Shown here one piece after another: positions 26,031-33,760 of a stretch of 43,878 nucleotides of DNA. Under the pieces are notes generated by a model. The model was not told the origin of the DNA. It saw only the letters and a program-made list of their open reading frames with translations, and searched no databases. The first letter of the stretch is position 1; the number at the start of each line of letters is the position of its first letter. The DNA is taken from assembly GCF_010868145.1 (NCBI RefSeq), contig NZ_JAAGUY010000035.1, positions 1 through 43,878 of the forward strand, written 5' to 3'. The translations under genes were made by a program, and so were the position numbers. The stretch comes from Nocardia cyriacigeorgica (GTDB taxonomy: Bacteria > Actinomycetota > Actinomycetes > Mycobacteriales > Mycobacteriaceae).

Positions 26031-26060
26031 TCCGACGCGTGTACCCGGCCCGGTAACGGG

Positions 26061-26066
26061 TACGGT
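26061..26066 (+). promoter_or_regulatory. -10 box of a likely leaderless ddl mRNA
   Basis: TACGGT fits TANNNT and ends seven bases before the ddl ATG; the 43-base gap after gpsA has no ribosome binding site. ddl may also be read through from gpsA. Confidence 0.5.
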
Positions 26067-26073
26067 TCCGTGC

Positions 26074-27171
26074 ATGACGAACCGGATCAGGGTGGCTGTG
26101 GTGTTCGGCGGGCGCAGCAACGAGCACGCCGTCTCGTGTGTGTCGGCCGGCGCTGTGCTGCGCAACCTCGATCCGCAGCGTTATGAAGCCGTCCCGATCG
26201 GCATCACCAGCGCGGGCACCTGGATGCTCGGCGGAGCCGATCTGTCGGCACTCGCGTTCCGCGATCACAGCCTGCCCGAGGTGGACGGCACCGGCACCGA
26301 ACTGCTGCTGGCCACCGATCCGAGCCGGTCGGGCAACCTCATTCCGGTCGACGATCCCGGCGCCGCGCTCGGTGCGGTGGACGTGGTGTTCCCGGTGCTG
26401 CACGGACCTTTCGGTGAGGACGGCACGGTGCAGGGAATGCTCGAGCTCGCCGGTATCCCGTATGTCGGGCCCGGTGTCCTGGCCAGTGCGGCCGGTATGG
26501 ACAAGGAATTCACCAAGAAACTGCTGGCGGCCGAGGGGCTGCCGATCGGCAGCCAGGTGGTGTTGCGGCCGCGTGATGTCACCGTCACCGAGGCGGACCG
26601 GGAACGGCTCGGGCTGCCGGTGTTCGTCAAACCCGCGCGCGGCGGGTCGTCCATCGGCATCACCAAGGTCACCGACTGGGCCGATCTGGATGCGGCCATC
26701 GCGGCCGCCCGCGCCCATGATCCGAAGGTGATCGTGGAAGCGGGCATCGTCGGACGCGAAGTCGAATGTGGTGTGCTGGAATTCCCCGACGGCCGCGTCG
26801 AGGCCAGTGTGGTCGCCGAGATCCGGATGCCCGAGGTCGACGCCGCGGCACCCGAGTTCTATGACTTCGAGACCAAATACCTCGACGACGTCTGCGAATT
26901 CGATGTGCCCGCCAAACTGGACGATGCCGTCAGCGACGAGATCCGGGCGCTGGCCGTGCGGGCGTTCCGGGCGCTGGACTGCCAGGGGCTTGCCCGCGTC
27001 GACTTCTTCGTCACCGCCGACGGTCCGGTGATCAACGAGATCAACACCATGCCCGGCTTCACCGCCATCTCGATGTACCCGCGCATGTGGGAGGCCACCG
27101 GGATCGATTACCAGGCACTGGTATCCACGCTCATCGAGACGGCCGTGGCGCGCGGCACCGGGTTGCGCTGA
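26074..27171 (+). CDS. ddl: D-alanine--D-alanine ligase
   Basis: A 365-residue ATP-grasp ligase that makes the D-Ala-D-Ala end of peptidoglycan precursors, the step inhibited by D-cycloserine. VFGGRSNEHAVSCVSA is the N-terminal signature; ATP-grasp elements include GLPVFVKPARGGSSIGI and the metal site NEINTMPGFTAISMYP. The omega-loop tyrosine region FYDFETKYLDD fits a D-Ala ligase, not a VanA-type D-Ala-D-Lac ligase. Position matches ddlA of mycobacteria. Confidence 0.96.
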   Translation: MTNRIRVAVVFGGRSNEHAVSCVSAGAVLRNLDPQRYEAVPIGITSAGTWMLGGADLSALAFRDHSLPEVDGTGTELLLATDPSRSGNLIPVDDPGAALGAVDVVFPVLHGPFGEDGTVQGMLELAGIPYVGPGVLASAAGMDKEFTKKLLAAEGLPIGSQVVLRPRDVTVTEADRERLGLPVFVKPARGGSSIGITKVTDWADLDAAIAAARAHDPKVIVEAGIVGREVECGVLEFPDGRVEASVVAEIRMPEVDAAAPEFYDFETKYLDDVCEFDVPAKLDDAVSDEIRALAVRAFRALDCQGLARVDFFVTADGPVINEINTMPGFTAISMYPRMWEATGIDYQALVSTLIETAVARGTGLR

Positions 27172-27178
27172 ATCGGCG

Positions 27179-27184
27179 TACGCT
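27179..27184 (+). promoter_or_regulatory. -10 box of a likely leaderless DUF6191 mRNA
   Basis: TACGCT ends six bases before the GTG at 27191, which supports that start over the ATG two codons later. No ribosome binding site is visible. Confidence 0.5.
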
Positions 27185-27190
27185 CGACTC

Positions 27191-27490
27191 GTGTTGATGG
27201 CGATGACCATCCCGGGCCTTGCGTTGCTGATCATCGCCGTGGCCTCGGCGGACGTGATGTACCGGCGGATCACCGGGCGCACGGCTCTGCCCTGGATGCG
27301 GGGTGGGGAAGGCCGTGGCGTTGGTGCCATCGGACTGGAACAGTTCGATGCCGTGTTCGCCGCCGGGCGGCAGCATCAATTCGAGCAGCAGCAGTCGGTG
27401 CTGATGCACCGCGAAGCGCCGGGGGACGGTACACCGGGCGAAGCCGAGGTCGATCTGCGGTCCGGTAAAGCCGTTCTGCGCGGGGATTGA
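27191..27490 (+). CDS. DUF6191 family small membrane protein
   Basis: A 99-residue protein with one N-terminal hydrophobic helix (TIPGLALLIIAVASADVMY) and then a cytoplasmic or extracellular tail. IGLEQFDAVFAAGRQHQFEQQ followed by EVDLRSGKAV resembles the DUF6191 pattern of actinobacteria. Function unknown. It ends one base before the convergent DUF3515 gene, so the two genes' ends abut with no room for a terminator between them. Confidence 0.7.
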   Translation: MLMAMTIPGLALLIIAVASADVMYRRITGRTALPWMRGGEGRGVGAIGLEQFDAVFAAGRQHQFEQQQSVLMHREAPGDGTPGEAEVDLRSGKAVLRGD

Positions 27491-27491
27491 G

Positions 27492-28214
27492 CTAGTTCGG
27501 CAGCGGGCCCGGATCCATCTGTTGCGCGGGCAGATTCGCGGTGATCGCATCGGAGACCGCCTGTAGCGGGGTGGGCCCGGAGCCACCAGGAACGGTCAGC
27601 GCAATGTAGGTGGCGCGGTCGACGGCGAACCACGTGCTGGCATCGGCGGCGGGATCGGCGATCTCGAACCAGGCCACCTCGTTCACCATCTGAATGGGGG
27701 AGGCGCGGTTGAACTCCAGCGGGCGGTCGAGGCCGCAACGCAGCACGATCGGCTCGCCGCCGTCGGGTCGCTGCCAGGCGCGGGTGGCCGGGGGCGCGGG
27801 TTCGACCAGCGTCGACTTGGTGAAGTCGCCAAGTTCGGCGGGCAGCGCGGGTAACAGGGTCGTGCAGGCCTCGCTGTCCGCGGCAGGGGCGGGGACGGAG
27901 CCGAGGGCAAGCGGTTCGCGTTCGACGGGCATGCGGTTGGCCAGGATCGCGGCGACGAGAACGGCGATGACCAGGGCTACCGGGAGAGCTACGGCGGTCG
28001 CGATCAGTGCGGGGGGGTAGCCGGAGCCCGTCTGTTCGGGCTCGGGCTCGGTGTCATCGCCGGCGGACACCGCGGCATCGTCCTCGGAGCGCGTTGCGTC
28101 GGCTGGCTCGTCCGTCGCCGGCTCACCCGCGTCGGTCGTGGGCTTGTCGGCATCGCCCGCGGCACCCGATTCGCCGGTGTCTTCGGGTGAATCGTGGTCC
28201 GGCGTGCTCGCCAT
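27492..28214 (-). CDS. DUF3515 family membrane-anchored protein
   Basis: A 240-residue protein. Residues 1-65 are acidic and low-complexity (D, E, T, P), a transmembrane helix spans about 67-92, and the C-terminal domain outside the membrane contains EACTTLLPALPAELGDF and VLRCGLDRP, the DUF3515 pattern with two cysteines that may pair. AAGGAAGGA before the ATG at 28214 supports this start. The orthologue sits at this place in mycobacteria (Rv2980 by memory). Function unknown. The acidic N-terminal extension is longer than I expect for the family. Confidence 0.8.
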   Translation of the reverse strand: MASTPDHDSPEDTGESGAAGDADKPTTDAGEPATDEPADATRSEDDAAVSAGDDTEPEPEQTGSGYPPALIATAVALPVALVIAVLVAAILANRMPVEREPLALGSVPAPAADSEACTTLLPALPAELGDFTKSTLVEPAPPATRAWQRPDGGEPIVLRCGLDRPLEFNRASPIQMVNEVAWFEIADPAADASTWFAVDRATYIALTVPGGSGPTPLQAVSDAITANLPAQQMDPGPLPN

Positions 28215-28437
28215 GCGCACCGATCCTTCCTTGGTCTCACGTGTTGTCGTCCCGGGCCGGGAGGCCGCGTGCCGTGTGGCATACAAAGGGATGCCGCGGC
28301 GCCGGGCGGTCACCCGATTGCCCGTGCACAGGGTACCGTCGGGGCGAATCCGGCTGGGCAGCGCGCCCGCGCCGGGCCGCACAGGTCGTGATCTCGAGAA
28401 AGGGCCGATCATCAGCAACAGCACGCCGCCGCGGACT

Positions 28438-29415
28438 GTGGGTGAGCTCGGTGAGTTCGCGCTGATCGAGCGCATCAACGCGGGCCGCACCCAGGCACCC
28501 GCGGTGTTGCTCGGTCCCGGCGACGATGCGGCGGTGCTTACCGCTGCGCGCGGCCGGTTCGTGGTGACCACCGACATGCTGGTGCAGGACCGCCATTTCC
28601 GGCTGGACTGGTCGAGCCCCTATGACATCGGACGCAAGGCCATCGCGCAGAACGCCGCCGACGTGGTCGCCATGGGCGCGGTGCCGACCGCGTTCGTCGT
28701 CGCGCTCGGCTGCCCGGCCGACACACCGGTCTCGGTGATCGACGGACTGGCCGACGGGCTGTGGGATGAGGCGGCGATCAGCGGCGGATCCATCGCGGGC
28801 GGGGACCTGGTGCGTGATGCGCACCTGGTCGTCTCGGTCACCGCATTCGGCGACCCGATCGGCTCGGAACCGGTACTTCGCAGCGGTGCCCGGCCCGGCG
28901 ACACTATCGCGGTGGCCGGTCGGCTCGGCTGGTCGGCGGCGGGGCTGACCGCGTTGAGTGCGGGTGCGGGACGCCAGGGCCAGTTCGCCGAAGCTGTTGC
29001 CGCGCACCGGGTTCCGAAGCCGCCGTATCGGAGGGTGCTCGACGCGGTGACCGCGGGCGTGGTTCCGAACGCCCTCACCGATGTCTCCGATGGTCTGCTC
29101 GCCGACCTCGGTCACCTGGCCACCGCCTCGCAGGTCGCGATCGACCTCGACTCAGCCGCGCTGGCCGACGCCGACCTCGCCGACCTCGCCGCCGCGCTGG
29201 ATGCCGATGCGGCCCAATGGGTTCTGACCGGCGGCGAGGATCATGCCTTCGCCGCAGCCTGGCCCGCAGCCACCGAGTTGCCGTCAGGGTGGATCAGGAT
29301 CGGTGTGGTCAGTGCAGGTCAGGGGGTCACCGTCGATGGCGTGCGCCCGGCGGGTCGCGGGGGCTGGGAATCGTTCGCCGGGGCGGACTCGGCGCAGCGG
29401 CCCGGATCGCGATAG
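28438..29415 (+). CDS. thiL: Thiamine-monophosphate kinase
   Basis: A PurM-like kinase that makes thiamine diphosphate from the monophosphate and ATP. GELGEFALIERI, LLGPGDDAAVLTAA, TTDMLVQDRHF and the later LTDVSDGLLADLGHLA are the metal- and nucleotide-binding signatures. The start is uncertain. The GTG at 28438 gives 325 residues but has no ribosome binding site; another in-frame GTG lies at 28324. A GAGAAAGGG at 28396-28404 sits correctly spaced before an ATC codon (28411), so a rare AUC start is possible. It ends close to ung. Confidence 0.92.
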   Translation: MGELGEFALIERINAGRTQAPAVLLGPGDDAAVLTAARGRFVVTTDMLVQDRHFRLDWSSPYDIGRKAIAQNAADVVAMGAVPTAFVVALGCPADTPVSVIDGLADGLWDEAAISGGSIAGGDLVRDAHLVVSVTAFGDPIGSEPVLRSGARPGDTIAVAGRLGWSAAGLTALSAGAGRQGQFAEAVAAHRVPKPPYRRVLDAVTAGVVPNALTDVSDGLLADLGHLATASQVAIDLDSAALADADLADLAAALDADAAQWVLTGGEDHAFAAAWPAATELPSGWIRIGVVSAGQGVTVDGVRPAGRGGWESFAGADSAQRPGSR

Positions 29416-29418
29416 GTT
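29413..29418 (+). promoter_or_regulatory. -10 box of a likely leaderless ung mRNA
   Basis: TAGGTT fits TANNNT and ends eight bases before the ung ATG at 29427. It overlaps the thiL stop codon. No Shine-Dalgarno sequence is present. Confidence 0.4.
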
Positions 29419-29426
29419 GTCCGGTC

Positions 29427-30110
29427 ATGGGCGCGAAACCACTGGCGGAAGTCATGGATCCGGGTTGGGCGACGGCACTGGAACCGGTGTCGGATCAGAT
29501 CACTGTGATGGGCGAATTCCTGCGCGCGGAGAACGCGGCAGGACGCGGATACCTGCCCGCGGGGGAGAACGTGCTGCGCGCCTTTCAGCGTCCGTTCGAC
29601 GCGGTGCGAGTGCTCATCGTCGGACAGGACCCCTACCCCACGCCCGGACATCCGATGGGGCTGAGTTTCTCCGTCGCGCCCGATGTGTCACCGGTGCCGA
29701 GGAGTCTGGCGAACATTTTCGCCGAGTACAGCAAGGATCTTGGGCATCCCACGCCATCCTGTGGTGACCTGAGCCCCTGGTCCGACCAGGGAGTGCTGCT
29801 GCTGAACCGCGTGCTGACGGTCTCGCCCGGCCAGCCTGCCTCGCACCGGGGCAAGGGGTGGGAAGTGGTCACCGAACAGGCGATCCGCGCGCTCGTCGCG
29901 CGGGATGAACCGCTGGTGGCGATTCTGTGGGGCCGCGATGCCCAAACCCTGAAGCCGGCACTGGCGGAGGCCGAGGTGCCCTATATCGAATCCGCGCACC
30001 CCTCGCCGCTCTCGGCGTCGCGCGGATTCTTCGGTTCCCGCCCGTTCTCGCGGGTGAACGAGCTGCTCGACGAGCTGGGAGCCGAACCGGTGGATTGGCG
30101 TCTGCCCTGA
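29427..30110 (+). CDS. ung: Uracil-DNA glycosylase
   Basis: A 227-residue family 1 UDG that removes uracil from DNA. The water-activating loop is GQDPYPTPGHPMGLSFS and the minor-groove loop is HPSPLSASRGFFGSRPFS; both are intact. Length and position (after thiL) match mycobacteria. The ATG at 29427 is chosen over upstream in-frame codons inside thiL. Confidence 0.97.
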   Translation: MGAKPLAEVMDPGWATALEPVSDQITVMGEFLRAENAAGRGYLPAGENVLRAFQRPFDAVRVLIVGQDPYPTPGHPMGLSFSVAPDVSPVPRSLANIFAEYSKDLGHPTPSCGDLSPWSDQGVLLLNRVLTVSPGQPASHRGKGWEVVTEQAIRALVARDEPLVAILWGRDAQTLKPALAEAEVPYIESAHPSPLSASRGFFGSRPFSRVNELLDELGAEPVDWRLP

Positions 30111-30147
30111 TCGGGCGCCGATAAGAAACAAGTGAGGAGCTAGAGAC

Positions 30148-30387
30148 ATGCAGACCAGAACCGTCCGCGGCGTAGTGCGCGGCACCACCGCCACGCTGGC
30201 CGTGTGCGCCGCGATCGCCGGCGGCGCGGCGAGCGCGGGTGCGGCGCCGTTGGCGCTCGAACCGGCTACCGAGACCAGCTCCACCCAGGTCTCCGAGCAG
30301 TACACCTCATCCGGATCGTCGACGATTTCGGCGACGGTCCACGCGAAGTTCGCCTGCGTGCTCTTCACCGGAACGTTGGGCTGCTGA
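30148..30387 (+). CDS. Small secreted protein, unknown function
   Basis: A 79-residue protein with a clear Sec signal: basic start (RTVRGVVRG), hydrophobic core (ATLAVCAAIAGGAASA) and likely cleavage near AGA-AP at about residue 32-34. The mature part is about 45 residues, Ser/Thr-rich, and ends KFACVLFTGTLGC, so two cysteines lie ten residues apart with one at the very C-terminus; a disulfide is possible after export. GTGAGGAG precedes the ATG. I do not recognise a family. It begins a segment absent from the mycobacterial order between ung and rpmB. Confidence 0.8.
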   Translation: MQTRTVRGVVRGTTATLAVCAAIAGGAASAGAAPLALEPATETSSTQVSEQYTSSGSSTISATVHAKFACVLFTGTLGC

Positions 30388-30453
30388 AACCCGTTCCAGA
30401 AATCTCTGGGGGCTCGTTCCGGCACCGCTGGGTGGCTGTGCGATCCTCAGATC

Positions 30454-31317
30454 GTGAGTAGTGCGAACAATCTCGTTGATCCCGTCCGGCTGCGCTTGCG
30501 TGGTTCGGGCGGGATCGAGCTCGTTGCGGACCAGTACGGGCCCGCGGACGGCCCGCTGGTGGTTTTCTTGCACGGCGGCGGGCAGACCCGGCACTCCTGG
30601 AAGCGGACCGGCGCCAAGCTGGCAGCTACCGGAATGCGGGTAGTCACTCTCGATGCGCGCGGGCACGGCGACAGTCAGTGGTCGGCCGAGCGCGACTACC
30701 GGCGCGAATCCATGGTCGACGACCTGATCGAGGTGCTCGGTCAGCTCGGCGGCCCGGCCGTGGTGGTCGGGGCGAGCATGGGCGGAATCACCGGACTGCT
30801 CGCGACCGCGGTGCCCGGCGGTACACAGATCAGCGCGCTGGTGCTGGTCGATATCGTCACCCGCCCCGAACCCGAGGGTGTGCAGCGGGTGCTCGATTTC
30901 CTCGGCAAGCATCGCGATGGCTTCGACAGCCTCGATGCGGTGGCCGATGCGGTCGCGGACTATATGCCGCATCGCCCCCGTCCGGACAACACCGACGGCC
31001 TGCGCCGCAATCTGCGCGAGCGCGACGGCCGCTGGTACTGGCATTGGGATCCGGACATGCTCGCCGACCGCGCCGAGGATCCGTCCGAGATCACCGGCCA
31101 GATGGAAGAGGTCGCCCGCACCCTCACCATTCCTGTGCTGCTGGTGCGTGGCCTGCAGTCGGATGTGGTCAGCGCCGAGGGGGCCGCGGCCTTCCAGGAA
31201 CTCGTACCGCATGCGTCGATGGTCGAGATCGGCGGCGCGGCCCACACCGCGGCGGGCGACGACAATGACGCCTTCACCGACGCGGTGGCCGAATTCATCC
31301 TCGGACTCGGGGGCTGA
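30454..31317 (+). CDS. Alpha/beta-fold hydrolase
   Basis: A 287-residue hydrolase. The oxyanion region is VVFLHGGGQTRHSW, the nucleophile elbow GASMGG, and a late GAAHTAAGDDND gives the catalytic histidine; the acid is probably the Asp in GLQSDVVS. GHGDSQWS after the third strand is typical of the epoxide hydrolase/haloperoxidase-like group. GTG start at 30454; no strong ribosome binding site is seen. It ends six bases before the convergent MarR gene. The substrate is not deducible. Confidence 0.85.
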   Translation: MSSANNLVDPVRLRLRGSGGIELVADQYGPADGPLVVFLHGGGQTRHSWKRTGAKLAATGMRVVTLDARGHGDSQWSAERDYRRESMVDDLIEVLGQLGGPAVVVGASMGGITGLLATAVPGGTQISALVLVDIVTRPEPEGVQRVLDFLGKHRDGFDSLDAVADAVADYMPHRPRPDNTDGLRRNLRERDGRWYWHWDPDMLADRAEDPSEITGQMEEVARTLTIPVLLVRGLQSDVVSAEGAAAFQELVPHASMVEIGGAAHTAAGDDNDAFTDAVAEFILGLGG

Positions 31318-31322
31318 GCGGT

Positions 31323-31790
31323 TCAGTCGCCGGAACTGCGCTCGGCCAGCAGCCGGGTCTGTTCCCGATGAACGTCGAAGGCCGTCTGTAGGAAGTCGAG
31401 AATCAGCGCGAGGGCGTCCTCGTCGTAGCGGGTCAGCGCCCGCGCGCCCGCTTCGGCGACCGGTCGGAACAGCTCCGCGTCCACCGCTCGCGCCGCGTCG
31501 GTGGCGGTGACGAGCACGCGCCTGCGGTTGTCCGGATCCTGTGCGCGGGTGGCGAATCCCGCGCGAACCAGTCGATCGATGACCGTTGTCGTCGCGGCCG
31601 GACTCAGCCGTAGCGCCGCGCTCAGTTCACCCGCGGCGCTCGGACCGCGGCCGAGCACGAGGTCGAGGCAGCGCATATCCGTGCGGTTGAGGCCGACGTG
31701 CGCGGCCGCCGTCTCGTCGAACGTATCGAAGCTCTGCTGAAGCAAGCGCAACTGCTGACCGATAGCGCCGATACTTTCTTGTTTCGACAT
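31323..31790 (-). CDS. MarR-family transcriptional regulator
   Basis: A 155-residue winged-helix protein. RTDMRCLDLVLGRGPSAAGEL and SPAATTTVIDRLVRAGFATR followed by DPDNRRRVLVTAT are the recognition helix and wing. AGAAAG before the ATG at 31790 and a TATGAT -10 box further upstream fit normal expression. It is divergent from the SgcJ-like gene 61 bases away, its likely target, and probably controls itself. Confidence 0.92.
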   Translation of the reverse strand: MSKQESIGAIGQQLRLLQQSFDTFDETAAAHVGLNRTDMRCLDLVLGRGPSAAGELSAALRLSPAATTTVIDRLVRAGFATRAQDPDNRRRVLVTATDAARAVDAELFRPVAEAGARALTRYDEDALALILDFLQTAFDVHREQTRLLAERSSGD

Positions 31791-31797
31791 TCGAATC

Positions 31798-31840
31798 TTT
31801 CTGTTATCATACATTTCGAGCATGGAAACGATAGCAGAGG
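31798..31840. promoter_or_regulatory. Shared promoter/operator of marR and sgcJ-like genes
   Basis: This AT-rich gap holds the outer repeat CTGTTATC (31801-31808) with GATAGCAG (31830-31837, one mismatch) and an inner TTTC/GAAA pair, plus a minus-strand TATGAT. The size and position suit MarR binding between divergent genes; the repeats are imperfect and their centres do not coincide. Confidence 0.4.
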
Positions 31841-31851
31841 GGATACCCGCA

Positions 31852-32364
31852 ATGAACGAGACACTCACCCACGCTGCCGACGACACCGCCATCCTGGCGC
31901 TGTTCGAGGAGTTCAAGCAGGCCTGGACCGACAATGACGCCGCCGCGTTCGGCGCGTTGTTCACCGAGGATTCCGACTACGTCTCCTATGACGGCACCCG
32001 GGCGAGCGGACGGGCCGAACACCAGGACAACCACGACAAGCTCTTCCGCGGCGTGCTGGCAGGCTCCGCACTGGTGGGTGAGGTCGAGTCGATCCGCTAC
32101 CTCACCCCCGATGTGGCGATCCTGTACGGCACCGGATCGGTGCTGATGCCGTGGCGTGCGCAGCTGCCCGAGCGCAGGCTCTCGCGCCAGACGGTGGTGC
32201 TGGTGCGCACGTCGGCGGGCTGGCTGATCAGCGCCATCCACAACGGGCGCGTGCGGCCGGTGACCATCCCGGAGCCGGACGCGTTCCCGTCGAGGATGGC
32301 GCAGCTGATGGGCCGGTGGGCCCGGCGGCTCGGATTCGGTCGTGCTCAGGCGAGCCCGCGATAG
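31852..32364 (+). CDS. SgcJ/EcaC-type NTF2-fold protein
   Basis: A 170-residue NTF2-like protein. ALFEEFKQAWTDNDAAAFGALFTEDSDYVSYDGT is the opening of the SgcJ/EcaC group, and GRAEHQDNHDKLFRG with WLISAIHNGR completes the cone fold. Members are called oxidoreductases by annotation habit but mostly have no proven reaction. An ATG at 31822 would add ten residues and overlap the operator region, so the ATG at 31852 with AGAGGGG upstream is preferred. The 3' end overlaps the convergent enoyl-CoA hydratase-like gene by 19 bases. Confidence 0.8.
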   Translation: MNETLTHAADDTAILALFEEFKQAWTDNDAAAFGALFTEDSDYVSYDGTRASGRAEHQDNHDKLFRGVLAGSALVGEVESIRYLTPDVAILYGTGSVLMPWRAQLPERRLSRQTVVLVRTSAGWLISAIHNGRVRPVTIPEPDAFPSRMAQLMGRWARRLGFGRAQASPR

Positions 32365-33134
32365 TCGGGTACGCGTTTGCCGACGAAAGCGTCGACGCCC
32401 TCGCGTCCGGCGGGGGTGCCCGCAGCCGCGGCGATGGCGTCGCGTTCGTCGTCGAGCTGATCGCTCAGCGTCGCCGTGGTCGAGCGGTTCAGCAGGGTCT
32501 TGATGCTCGCGTAGGTGCTGCGCGGGCCGTTCGCCAGGGAGGTGGCAAGGGCCACTGCTTCGTCGCGGACGGCCTCGTCGGCGACCAACCTGCTGAGGAT
32601 GCCGAGCCGGACGGCCTCCTCGGCATCCAGGATCGCGTCGGTGAGCAGGATTTCCCTGGCCCGGCCGCTGCCGACGATGCGGGGCAGCGTCCACGACATG
32701 CCGCCGTCGGGGCTGAGGCCGACGCCGGGATAGGCGGGCCGCAGTGTGGTGGACGGCCCGCCGAGTGCGATATCGGTGGCGCACACCAGGCTCATGCCCG
32801 CGCCGGCCGCCCAGCCCTGGACACCCGCCACCACCGGGACGGTGGTCTCGTCGAGTGCGCGGACGAAGGCGTGCAGCTGGTCGGCGAGGTCGTAGAGGTG
32901 GGCGGAACGGTCCTCGGCGGCGGCGAAACCACGGACATTGCCGCCGGCGCAGAAGTTGGCGCCAGTGCCTGTCAACAGGACGGCCCCCACTCCGGAATCG
33001 AGGTCACGCAGGGCCGCGGTGCCCGCGGCGACTCCGGTGAAGTCCAGTGAGGTGCCGTTGGCGGCGGTGGCGATGGTGATCTGTAGGACGCCGTCGACGG
33101 TGGTTACGTACTCGGCTTCGGTGGTGGTGGCCAT
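32346..33134 (-). CDS. Enoyl-CoA hydratase/isomerase family protein
   Basis: A 262-residue crotonase-fold protein. The first oxyanion-hole segment is GTGANFCAGGNVRGF and the second is GWAAGAGMSLVCATDIALGG. Where hydratases have a catalytic Glu, this protein has SPDGGMSWTLPRIVG; the P-D-x-G plus LPR pattern is that of PaaG-type isomerases, which use one Asp. An isomerase role, such as enoyl-CoA double-bond shift, is therefore more likely than hydration. Its start lies 31 bases inside the coding end of the upstream GNAT gene, so the two are translated from overlapping frames. Confidence 0.85.
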   Translation of the reverse strand: MATTTEAEYVTTVDGVLQITIATAANGTSLDFTGVAAGTAALRDLDSGVGAVLLTGTGANFCAGGNVRGFAAAEDRSAHLYDLADQLHAFVRALDETTVPVVAGVQGWAAGAGMSLVCATDIALGGPSTTLRPAYPGVGLSPDGGMSWTLPRIVGSGRAREILLTDAILDAEEAVRLGILSRLVADEAVRDEAVALATSLANGPRSTYASIKTLLNRSTTATLSDQLDDERDAIAAAAGTPAGREGVDAFVGKRVPDYRGLA

Positions 33135-33649
33135 GGCCACGACCCTATCGCGCCCTCCGGGCGCACCATTCTGACCTCGGTGACGTTGGCGAAGTACTCG
33201 GCGCGGCTGGCCCCGTCGGGAGTGAATCCGTATTTGCGGTAGAAGGCGATCGCCCGCGGATTCTGTTCGAAGACCCAGAGCGAGCAAGGAGTCTCAGGGT
33301 TCAAGGTGGTCTGCATCAGATCGTCGGCAACGCCGGTTCCATACCATTCGGCACGGACGTAGAGGGCGTTGAGCTCGAGGTCGGTCACAGTCGGGTGGTA
33401 GAGGGCGGGCCCGAGGGTAATGAAGCCGATCACGGTGTCGTCTGCTGCGGCCACGGTGGTGCGGCCCGGATGGTCGCGCAGTCTGCGGGCCCAGATCTCG
33501 GTCCGGTGATTGATGTCGAACGCGTCGAGCACATGGTCGGGGACCAGTCCGCGGTAGGCCTCGCGCCAGCACACGATATGGCATTCGGCGAGGCCGCGGG
33601 CGTGCTCGGCGGCCGCGGGTGCGATGCGATAGAGGCGCGGCGCGATCAT
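33104..33649 (-). CDS. GNAT-family N-acetyltransferase
   Basis: A 181-residue acetyl-CoA-dependent transferase. The conserved motif A reads LNALYVRAEWYGTGVADDLM, and ENPRAIAFYRKYGFTPDG is the typical motif B. Opening ECHIVCWREAYRGLVPD is common in the group acting on small amines or protein N-termini; the substrate is unknown. The last ten codons (ending PWPPPPKPST) overlap the downstream crotonase gene start, so this tail may be a recent extension. Confidence 0.85.
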   Translation of the reverse strand: MIAPRLYRIAPAAAEHARGLAECHIVCWREAYRGLVPDHVLDAFDINHRTEIWARRLRDHPGRTTVAAADDTVIGFITLGPALYHPTVTDLELNALYVRAEWYGTGVADDLMQTTLNPETPCSLWVFEQNPRAIAFYRKYGFTPDGASRAEYFANVTEVRMVRPEGAIGSWPWPPPPKPST

Positions 33650-33690
33650 GACCTCATTGTGGCGCGCGAACCCGGCCGAGTGCGGACACG

Positions 33691-33728
33691 ACCGCGCCCC
33701 GGATCACCGTGAGGTGCCGGGGCGCGGT
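33691..33728 (-). terminator. Terminator after rpmB
   Basis: Perfect 12-bp stem (33691-33702 with 33717-33728) extended by an inner CACC/GGTG pair, 33 bases downstream of the rpmB stop on the minus strand. It isolates rpmB from the GNAT gene. Confidence 0.8.
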
Positions 33729-33760
33729 TGCTGTACTTACAGGGTGGTGCGTCGAGCGGA

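Noticed and set aside
24314..26056. 580-codon plus-strand frame across fbiD and gpsA
   Set aside because: It is antisense to fbiD and out of frame with gpsA, and both are well supported by motifs.
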